Assembly: GCA_038748775.1 (NCBI GenBank)
Contig: JBCDIT010000001.1
Coordinates: 434,001-498,000, forward strand
DNA from: DAIQNV01 sp038748775
GTDB taxonomy: Bacteria > Planctomycetota > Phycisphaerae > Phycisphaerales > UBA1924
Direction of reading: 5' to 3'
DNA length: 64,000 bases
Positions 58,601 to 64,000 of this stretch are shown piece after piece; position 1 is the first letter of the stretch, and each line of letters starts with the position of its first letter. The notes below the pieces were generated by a model, which did not search any database, was not told the DNA's origin, and was given only the letters and a program-made list of their open reading frames with translations. The position numbers and the translations under genes were made by a program.

Positions 58601-59260
58601 CTTGTCGAGAAGTTCGCCCGCGAGCACACGCTTCTGGTCGCGCGCCAATGCAGCATCGCCGAACTTACCCATCTGCGCGTTGTCCGGCTCGTTGAAGAGG
58701 TCCCAGATCAGCACGCGCTCATCGTCGGCGTACCGGCGGATCACGCTCTGCACGTAAGGCTTGAGCTCGTCGTGTCGGCTCGGGTCGCCCAGTATCTCGG
58801 CCCCCGGCGACTGAACCCATCCCGAGTTGTGAACCCTCGGAGTCGGCACCGGCTGGGGCCCGCTCTTCGGCGATGGGTTCCAGACGCCGTCGAACAACAC
58901 GAGCATCGTCCGGATGCCGTGACGGTCGGCGATCTCAAGATACTCATCGACGCGAGCGAAGAACCCCTCTGGATCATCGCGCCACGCGATGTCGTGCAAA
59001 AACACTCGCATGGAGTTCATCCCGACGCGGGCCGCCCACCCCAACTCGCGATCGATCGTTACCGGATCGAACGTCGATGCCTGCCACATCTCGAGTTGGT
59101 TGATCGCCGACGACGGAACGAAGTTGCCACCGACCGGCCAGTCGATCTCCGCATACCACGCCTCGGCATGAGCCTCGGTCCAGCGGCCATCGCCCGCGTG
59201 CGACCGGGCCCCAAAGACGGCAGCAGCAATCATAACCCAAACATGCACTATCTTGACCAT
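55661..59260 (-). CDS. Three-domain secreted enzyme: GH5-like, GH43-like propeller, sulfatase
   Basis: 1199 aa from ATG 59260. Signal peptide about 1-22. Domain 1 (about 25-370) is a GH5-like barrel: acid/base E191 (WDLFNEPDN) and nucleophile E291 (VMCTEYMAR). Domain 2 (about 403-725) is a five-bladed GH43-like propeller: base D412 (WIRDPYIVRDDDGFYYL), WAPEIYRVDG near 509 and MGHEGCVIRKIDGKYVLF near 606. Domain 3 (about 760-1199) is a sulfatase: PNIVFVFIDDMGYADLSCYG, catalytic C809 in PICSPSRTAG, VSSDNGHEPGFG. Each domain keeps its catalytic residues. It should attack a sulfated polysaccharide with two glycosidases and one sulfatase in one polypeptide. It is divergent from the mutarotase operon, sharing the 59.3-kb operator. 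Confidence 0.88.
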   Translation of the reverse strand: MVKIVHVWVMIAAAVFGARSHAGDGRWTEAHAEAWYAEIDWPVGGNFVPSSAINQLEMWQASTFDPVTIDRELGWAARVGMNSMRVFLHDIAWRDDPEGFFARVDEYLEIADRHGIRTMLVLFDGVWNPSPKSGPQPVPTPRVHNSGWVQSPGAEILGDPSRHDELKPYVQSVIRRYADDERVLIWDLFNEPDNAQMGKFGDAALARDQKRVLAGELLDKTFDWAREINPSQPLTSGVWDGADWLNSDNPIDRISLSRSDVISFHVYDGPIRVQERIDQLESFGRPVMCTEYMARGANSTFENTLPKFARHRIGAYHWGLVSGRSQTIFPWNSWNRDYPADPDPWFHDVFRSDGTPYDQREVDLIRRLTTEVGILDALSVAEPREPRPASELLASLERHDRAVFVKPGWIRDPYIVRDDDGFYYLTGTTPLPDDPRQISDPYNTGLPENPMITGLGNDSLVGWKMQAWRSRDLVNWEWLGTPYSLLDGVWAQKRAQRFRGKNRSNWRLWAPEIYRVDGRWAVTHTSPAPVAGANLSLSPGSDLAGPWENPMGTGIQRRHDPSLFQDDDGTWWMIWGATRIAPLSADFSRFTAKPTRIGPTGETASMGHEGCVIRKIDGKYVLFGTGWSTAGMRRGSYNLYYATADAIEGPYSERKFVGRFLGHGTPFQDEQDRWWCTAFFNANVPPLDRTGIRDRDLRATAQTINEQGVTLVPLDVRTDADGELIIRAKDPDYAVPGPDELQPFPTLTEAHADDGDASRRPNIVFVFIDDMGYADLSCYGGTRTETAHIDRLAREGARFTRFYVNSPICSPSRTAGLTGQYPQRWGIESFLNSRESNKKRGMPDWLDPGAPSIARAFNDAGYHVAHVGKWHIGGQREIDDAPLITDYGFDTSLTNFEGLGDRVLATFEKRANRLPRKHWPTDTSAKVDSGTITWVPRHRVTETFVDRAIKEIDYAQGTNQRFFINVWPDDMHTPVEPEGGLRYPDVHRYTLVLDEMDRQLGRLFDRIRNDPDLAENTLVLVSSDNGHEPGFGSGGFLRGAKTTLYEGGIRMPLIAWWPGVVSSGWENHVTPISGFDLFPSLASIAGIEIPDAALDGVSMARALLGRVTPDRAGPLFFSRPVDRAGPKSDPHPDLAMIEYPWKLLVDDDGANARLFNLRRDPGERRDVSSQNADRTQAMTRRTMDWAEWVRGSGRLLSIR

Positions 59261-59274
59261 TGAGTATTTTCCGG

Positions 59275-59310
59275 TTGACAAACGGTGTGATTAAACGCTT
59301 TACTCACACC
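59275..59310 (+). promoter_or_regulatory. Promoter and LacI-type operator of the mutarotase-sulfatase operon
   Basis: TTGACA (59275-59280) and TTTACT (about 59299-59304) form a -35/-10 pair with 18 bases between them. The operator TTAAACGCTTTAC lies at 59291-59303, overlapping the -10, and is framed by perfect 7-base arms GGTGTGA (59284-59290) and TCACACC (59304-59310). The site lies in the 130-base divergent spacer and may also govern the three-domain enzyme on the minus strand. Confidence 0.75.
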
Positions 59311-59389
59311 ATACCCGCGCTTTGTGGGAAATGAAAGCCGGTTACCAAGAGGCAGCACGACTTGCTGCCCACCAGGAAGGAATTTGTTC

Positions 59390-60556
59390 GTGTCGAACCC
59401 GTCTCGCCGATTCCGACCTTCGATCTCCCTCGCCGCGACGCTCGCCATCGTCTCAGGCTTTGCCGCTGGGTGCGTTTCGTCGTCCGACCACACGACTCGG
59501 ACCCCCTGGGGCGTGATTGACTCCGACACCGGGCCGCTCGCCGCATCGGTCTACACCCTCCGCAACGACAACGGGCTCGTCGCCAAGTTCACCGACTTCG
59601 GCGCCACGCTGATCGAGTTCAACGCCCCCGACCGCAACGGCGACCTTGCCGACATCACGCTCGGGTTCGACGATGCCGCTCTTTACATGACGGATTCGCC
59701 TTACTTCGGGACCGTCGCCGGTCGGAGCGCGAACCGCATCGAGCGGGGGCAGTTCACACTCGACGGCGAGACCTATCAGCTCGCCACCAACAACGGCGCG
59801 AACCACTTGCACGGCGGCGATCGCGGATTCGACAAGCACATGTGGGAGGGGCAGTCGGTCGACGATTCGCGCGGCCAGGCGATTCGATTCACGCGGACAA
59901 GCCCCGAGGGCGAAGAAAACTATCCGGGAACGCTCGACGCGTCGGTTACGTACGTGCTGACAGACGACAACGAGTTCATCACCGAATTTAGCGCCACGAC
60001 CGATGCGCCGACGCTCTGCAACCTTGCTCAGCACGCGTACTGGAACCTCGGCGGGCACGACAGCGGCTCCATCCGTGACCACCAACTGACCATTTTCTCC
60101 GACGAGTACACGCCGGTAGATGCCGGTCTCATCCCGACCGGGGAACTCGTGGCGGTCGCTGGCACTCCCTTCGATTTCCGCGCCGAAAAGCCGATCGGCC
60201 AAGATCTTGAATCGGTTGGAGACGACCCGAAGGGCTATGACCACAACTTTGTTATCCGGGGCACCGCGAACGTGCTCCGACCGGTGCTCCGCGCATACGA
60301 CCCGGCATCGGGCCGCATCATGGAACTCCGGGCCGATAAGCCCGGGCTGCAGTTCTACAGCGGGAACTTCCTCGACGGCTCGATCACCGGCAAAGACGGC
60401 GTCGCCTACGAGCAATACGCGGGGTTCTGCGCCGAATCTCAACACTTCCCCAATGCGATCAACGAGCCCGCCTGGGCATCTCCGATCCTGCGCCCCGGCG
60501 AGACCTACTCCCACACAATGGTCACACGGTTTACCACCGATGTCGAGGAGAACTGA
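59390..60556 (+). CDS. Lipoprotein aldose 1-epimerase (galactose mutarotase)
   Basis: 388 aa from GTG 59390, preceded by AGGAAGG. Lipobox GFAAGC with C28, so an exported lipoprotein. The galactose-mutarotase fold is clear: LIEFNAPDRNGDLADITLGFD, NNGANHLHGGDRGFDKHMW (substrate-binding arginine/histidine area), QHAYWNLGGHDSGS (catalytic histidine) and FCAESQHFPNAIN (catalytic glutamate). It interconverts alpha and beta anomers of hexoses released by the neighbouring enzymes, outside the cytoplasm. The next gene starts 1 base after its stop. Confidence 0.9.
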   Translation: MSNPSRRFRPSISLAATLAIVSGFAAGCVSSSDHTTRTPWGVIDSDTGPLAASVYTLRNDNGLVAKFTDFGATLIEFNAPDRNGDLADITLGFDDAALYMTDSPYFGTVAGRSANRIERGQFTLDGETYQLATNNGANHLHGGDRGFDKHMWEGQSVDDSRGQAIRFTRTSPEGEENYPGTLDASVTYVLTDDNEFITEFSATTDAPTLCNLAQHAYWNLGGHDSGSIRDHQLTIFSDEYTPVDAGLIPTGELVAVAGTPFDFRAEKPIGQDLESVGDDPKGYDHNFVIRGTANVLRPVLRAYDPASGRIMELRADKPGLQFYSGNFLDGSITGKDGVAYEQYAGFCAESQHFPNAINEPAWASPILRPGETYSHTMVTRFTTDVEEN

Positions 60557-60557
60557 C

Positions 60558-63017
60558 ATGAAACTCGGTCGGATCACCACGCTGCTCGCGATCGGGCTCG
60601 TCTTCGGTCCCGCCGAAGCGATCGGCGGCCCCAACGTGCTGCTCATCCTGGTCGACGATCTCAAACCCACCATCGGAGCGTTCGGTGACGAGATCGCGGT
60701 CACGCCTCACATCGATCGGCTCGCCGAGCGCGGCGCCCGCTTCGAACGGGCGTACTGCAACCAGGCAGTCTGCGCACCGTCGCGCGTCAACCTCATGACG
60801 TCGATGCGGAGCACGACCTCGGGCATCTACGGGTTCGGACGCGACCTCCGCGACGCCCACCCCGAGGTCGTCACGCTTCCGCAAGTCTTCGGCCGCAACG
60901 GCTACACAGCCGAGTCCGTCGGAAAAGTCTTCCACCTCGGACATGGCACCTACGGAGATCCGGACTCGTGGACGAGCCCGCCTTGGAAAGAGAGCCCGAT
61001 CGACTACGCCCTGATCGAGAGCACCGGCGGCGAACTCACCCGTGAAGAGGCGCTCTTTCAGAACATGTCGTGGAGCGAGTCCGGCAAGCTACCCCGAGGA
61101 GCCGCGTGGGAACGCGCCGATCTCGAGGACGACGTCTACGCCGACGGACGCATCGCGACCGAAGCCATCCGGCGGCTCCGCGCACACGGCCCAAACGACC
61201 CGCCCTTTTTCCTCGCAGTCGGCTTCACCAAGCCGCACCTCCCATTCAACGCACCGGAGAAGTACTGGGCGATGTACGACCCCGCTGAGTTGCCAATGCC
61301 GGAGACAGTCGAGTGGCCGGCCGGTGCACCCGATGTCGCCCTGAAGAAGAACCGCGGCGAGATGGGCGCGTACGAGCCGGTTCCCGGCGGACGCGATCCG
61401 CTCGACGAAGAACTCGCTCGTACGCTCATCCACGGCTACTACGCGTCGGTCAGCTATGCCGACAGCCAGATTGGTCGGGTTCTCGATGAACTCGACTCGC
61501 TCGGGCTCGCCGACGACACGATCGTCGTGCTGTGGGGCGATCACGGCTTCCACCTCGGCGATCACAACTTCTGGACGAAGCACACGAACTATGAGCAGGC
61601 GAACCGGATCCCGATCGTCTTCGCTGGTCCCGGCATCGCGCCGTCGGCGCCGGAGACGTTCGCAGAAACGGTCGACATCATGCCGACTCTTATTGACCTC
61701 GCCGGGCTCCCCGATGCATCGGTGACGCAGCCCACAGACGGGGTGTCGCTGAGCACGGCGCTCTACTCGCCCTCGATGAAGGTACGCGAGTTCGCCCGAC
61801 ACGATTACAAGAAAGGACAGTGGATCGGCCGAGCGGTGCGCACACCGCGCTACCGACTCGTCGAGTGGCGTCACGATGGCACCGAACGAACACAGTTCGA
61901 GCTCTACGACTTCGAGGCCGATCCGCTTGAGACCCGGAACATCGCAACCGAACGTGCAGATCTCGTCGAGCGACTGACGCCGTTGGCCTACGCGCCCGCC
62001 CCCACCCTAACCAGCCCTGATCGTGACCGCGCTCCTGTTCCCCTTTTCGCCGATCCGAACTTCCACGGCTCCTGCGACCCCGAGGTCGTCTGGAATCAGG
62101 CGCTCGGCGAGTGGTTCATCTACTACACCGCGCGCCGTGCCCTCGCCCCCGACGGCCGGACGCCGGCCGGAACACCTATCGGGGTTGCCTCCAGCCCCGA
62201 TTGGCGCGAATGGACGTTTCGCGGCTACTGCGCTTTCGATGGCCGCGACGACCAACCGACGGCCAGCAGCACGTACTGGGCCCCTGCCGTGGTTGCTCAA
62301 GGCGACCAACTCCACATGTTCGTGACGTACAAGCCTCAGGCAACAGGGTTCTGGGGCGGAGACGGCGAAGGGATCCGTCACTACGTCGCGGAGTCGTCGG
62401 CACCCACCGAGTGGCGATACATCGACACGCCGATCCGAGGCAAGGACGCGATCGATGCAGGGATCATCAAGATCGACGAGTCGTGGCGTATGTTCTATCG
62501 CGATCGCCCCAACGCCCGAGGCATGACTTCGTTCGTTGCATCGAGCCAGGACCTCCGTCACTGGGTCCGTCATGGGCTTGCCGCGGGTGATATCGCCGAC
62601 GAACACGTGACCGGGCACCATTATCACGAAGCGCAGTTCCCGTTCCGTTGGAAGAACGCGTATTGGCTCTTCACCGATCCGAGTGGTCCGGGGCTTGCCG
62701 CGTTTCAAAGCGACGACGCGGCTACCTGGCACTTTGTCAACGATTTCATGACCGATCGAGGCACTCATCCGACCGACTCGAATGCGGCTCGCCATCCCAG
62801 CGTCGCAATTGTGGATGGTCGCGCGTTCGCCTTCTATCACTGCGAGCCCGACCGACCAGAAGGGCCCTATAGCCGCGTGCCGATCGAGAAACGCAAGACG
62901 TTCTTGCAAGTCACCGAACTTGTTCACGTGAATGGCACGCTCCGCGCCGTTCGTCCAGAGTCGACACGGCTCCCATCGGCCGCGCGACTTCGACACGGCC
63001 CCGATCGTCGAGATTGA
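60558..63017 (+). CDS. Fusion of iduronate-2-sulfatase-like sulfatase and GH43-like propeller
   Basis: 819 aa from ATG 60558. Signal peptide about 1-23. Residues 25-470 are a sulfatase (PNVLLILVDDLKPTIGAFG, catalytic C72 in VCAPSRVNLM, LWGDHGFHLGDHNFWTKHT) of the iduronate-2-sulfatase-like group. Residues 485-819 are a GH43-like five-bladed propeller: D507 in SCDPEVVWNQALGEWFIYY, TYWAPAVV and a possible acid glutamate in HYHEAQFPFRWKNAYWLFTD. The order is the reverse of the fusion at 55.7-59.3 kb. It should release sulfate and a terminal sugar from an oligosaccharide. It is coupled to the mutarotase gene (1-base spacing) and to the next small gene. Confidence 0.88.
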   Translation: MKLGRITTLLAIGLVFGPAEAIGGPNVLLILVDDLKPTIGAFGDEIAVTPHIDRLAERGARFERAYCNQAVCAPSRVNLMTSMRSTTSGIYGFGRDLRDAHPEVVTLPQVFGRNGYTAESVGKVFHLGHGTYGDPDSWTSPPWKESPIDYALIESTGGELTREEALFQNMSWSESGKLPRGAAWERADLEDDVYADGRIATEAIRRLRAHGPNDPPFFLAVGFTKPHLPFNAPEKYWAMYDPAELPMPETVEWPAGAPDVALKKNRGEMGAYEPVPGGRDPLDEELARTLIHGYYASVSYADSQIGRVLDELDSLGLADDTIVVLWGDHGFHLGDHNFWTKHTNYEQANRIPIVFAGPGIAPSAPETFAETVDIMPTLIDLAGLPDASVTQPTDGVSLSTALYSPSMKVREFARHDYKKGQWIGRAVRTPRYRLVEWRHDGTERTQFELYDFEADPLETRNIATERADLVERLTPLAYAPAPTLTSPDRDRAPVPLFADPNFHGSCDPEVVWNQALGEWFIYYTARRALAPDGRTPAGTPIGVASSPDWREWTFRGYCAFDGRDDQPTASSTYWAPAVVAQGDQLHMFVTYKPQATGFWGGDGEGIRHYVAESSAPTEWRYIDTPIRGKDAIDAGIIKIDESWRMFYRDRPNARGMTSFVASSQDLRHWVRHGLAAGDIADEHVTGHHYHEAQFPFRWKNAYWLFTDPSGPGLAAFQSDDAATWHFVNDFMTDRGTHPTDSNAARHPSVAIVDGRAFAFYHCEPDRPEGPYSRVPIEKRKTFLQVTELVHVNGTLRAVRPESTRLPSAARLRHGPDRRD

Positions 63018-63025
63018 GCCTCATC

Positions 63026-63436
63026 ATGAAGATCACAGCTTCCTCGCCATCTGCCCGGGTCCGGGTAAACACGCCGCGACGCGCAAGCGGTCTGCGCGAT
63101 TCATCGACCGCGAGCGCCGCCGCGGCGATCAAAGACCAGAAGATGACACCAGCCGGATTCACTGGACAGGATCTGAGGAACGCGGCAGTCGACGCGGGGG
63201 TTGCCGTTTCACCGACCAAGTTCACGCAGATCGTTCGGGCTGCCGGCCTCGGCCCTCTGCCGCACGGCGGCGCCGGCTCCCACTACCGGTTTACAAACGC
63301 CGAGATACGGGACCTTGCCCACGCGGCACTCCACGGTGGCCGCGACGTGCACCGCCCTCGCCGCTTCCGCCACGGGCCGGAACTCGCGGCGATCTGGCTC
63401 CGCCTCGCTGGCGCCGCTCCAGACCCGAACAGTTGA
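63026..63436 (+). CDS. Hypothetical protein with a possible DNA-binding C-terminus
   Basis: 136 aa from ATG 63026; an in-frame TTG at 63014 overlaps the stop of the fusion gene. The first 40 residues are Ser/Ala/Arg-rich. The rest (FTGQDLRNAAVDAGVAVSPTKFTQIVRAAGLGPLPHGG, then HYRFTNAEIRDLAHAALHGG) resembles a winged-helix or MerR-like DNA-binding domain. It is not recognised as a known family. It belongs to the same operon and ends 38 bases before the operator at 63474. Confidence 0.45.
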   Translation: MKITASSPSARVRVNTPRRASGLRDSSTASAAAAIKDQKMTPAGFTGQDLRNAAVDAGVAVSPTKFTQIVRAAGLGPLPHGGAGSHYRFTNAEIRDLAHAALHGGRDVHRPRRFRHGPELAAIWLRLAGAAPDPNS

Positions 63437-63473
63437 GGACCATCGGATGAAGTCGGAATGGCTCCTGATCGAA

Positions 63474-63510
63474 GTAAAACGTTTGACTTAGCTGTGAAAG
63501 CCATTACGCT
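63474..63510 (+). promoter_or_regulatory. Promoter and LacI-type operator before the last gene
   Basis: The palindromic AAGTAAAAC-GTTTGACTT spans 63472-63489; its reverse-complement core TCAAACGTTTTAC matches the 13-base operator. TTGACT (63483-63488) overlaps it as a -35, with TACGCT (63505-63510) 16 bases downstream as a -10. A repressor here would occlude the -35. Confidence 0.7.
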
Positions 63511-63581
63511 AGGTTCAACGCACCCAAGCGGGTGCCGACGAGAGCAACCCGGCCACATCCCGGAACCGAGGAGAGAGACCC

Positions 63582-64000
63582 ATGCAGATGAACATCGCCG
63601 CACTCACGATCGGAGCCCTGGCGGGCGTCGCGGCCGCTGATTTCACGACCGTTTTCCAGCACGGCTTCAACAACCAGGCGTCGGGCGTGATCAACGCCGC
63701 CTCGGACCTCAACGCCTTCATCGGGTCGTATTCGTTCTCGGGCAACGCCTTCGGCGGTATCTCGTCGACCCGGCCCGCCTTTGTCGCGGCACACAACAGC
63801 AACGGTGTCGCCGGCGTCAACCAGATGGCGATCAACAACGTGGACTTCGGAACGGACTTTACGAGCCCCGTAACCCGCGTCGCGGACGCGGGCGGGGGCG
63901 ACCGTCTCTTCGCGGACTTCACGCAAGCGGGTGAATTCACCGGCGGATCCGTGACCGACGTTCGTTTCCGGCTGGGCAGCTTCGGCAACGGGAACACGGG
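63582..64000 (+). CDS. Secreted hypothetical protein, 3' end beyond the window
   Basis: Starts at ATG 63582 (second ATG at 63588) behind GGAGAGAGACC and runs open to the window edge, at least 139 residues. A signal peptide (MQMNIAALTIGALAGVAAA) is followed by a glycine/asparagine-rich beta domain (FTTVFQHGFNNQASGV, DLNAFIGSYSFSGNAFGG, FTSPVTRVADAGGGDRLFADF). No family is recognised. It has its own LacI-type operator, so it belongs to the polysaccharide regulon. Likely a surface or carbohydrate-binding protein. Confidence 0.75.
   Translation, partial: MQMNIAALTIGALAGVAAADFTTVFQHGFNNQASGVINAASDLNAFIGSYSFSGNAFGGISSTRPAFVAAHNSNGVAGVNQMAINNVDFGTDFTSPVTRVADAGGGDRLFADFTQAGEFTGGSVTDVRFRLGSFGNGNT

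Noticed and set aside
29695..64000. CRISPR array, insertion sequence or phage structural genes
   Set aside because: I saw no regularly spaced repeats, no transposase and no capsid or tail genes; only the integrase and ATPase fragments at 38.1-38.9 kb point to mobile DNA.

Overview
The window looks like a chromosomal segment of a marine planctomycete, most likely class Phycisphaerae (order Phycisphaerales). The evidence is the high G+C content, ECF sigma factors paired with TPR-containing Ser/Thr kinases, a HYExAFE-type protein, prepilin-like proteins with the conserved N-terminal cleavage/methylation segment, secreted proteins ending in a 'GC-type' dockerin-like tail, and a dense set of sulfatases. 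No species can be named from the sequence alone.

Region 1 (1-22.3 kb) is mostly ordinary chromosome. It holds an orphan response regulator, a cysteine-less FmdB-like protein, a glycosyltransferase plus O-antigen-ligase pair, an M20 amidohydrolase, and a PadR regulator with a striking double operator followed by a repeat-containing membrane protein. A short UvrC follows. Then comes a long minus-strand array (17.9 to 9.3 kb): prephenate dehydratase, an Mla-like ABC ATPase and MCE protein without a visible permease, a HYExAFE protein, small membrane proteins, RicT and two anchored small proteins. A membrane protein, a D-2-hydroxyacid dehydrogenase, an endonuclease/exonuclease/phosphatase protein, an HU-like protein with its terminator, and psuG close the region.

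Region 2 (22.4-29.7 kb) holds two tandem sigma-factor/kinase cassettes. Their kinase domains are almost identical while their C-terminal sensor halves are unrelated.

Region 3 (29.7-64 kb) is a polysaccharide-degradation region. It has five sulfatase domains, glycosidase modules of GH5, GH30 and GH43-like type, LamG and carbohydrate-binding-like secreted proteins, three prepilin-like proteins, two LacI-type regulators, a sugar transporter of the GPH/MFS type and a mutarotase. Two genes fuse a sulfatase to a GH43-like propeller, in opposite orders; one of them also carries an N-terminal GH5-like domain. A tRNA-Leu(TAA) at 38.0 kb is flanked by a decayed integrase and an ATPase fragment, the remains of an integrated element at the left edge of the main sulfatase block (39-64 kb).

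Regulation: a 13-base LacI-type site, T[TC]AAACG[CT]TTTAC, occurs at four promoters (41.0, 44.5, 59.3 and 63.5 kb). A related, more elaborate palindrome lies at 55.5 kb. These sites sit on or just downstream of recognisable promoter elements and tie the sulfatases, glycosidases, prepilins, mutarotase and a secreted protein into one likely regulon, probably controlled by one of the two LacI-type proteins here. The substrate is probably a sulfated marine polysaccharide, but its identity cannot be read from the sequence.
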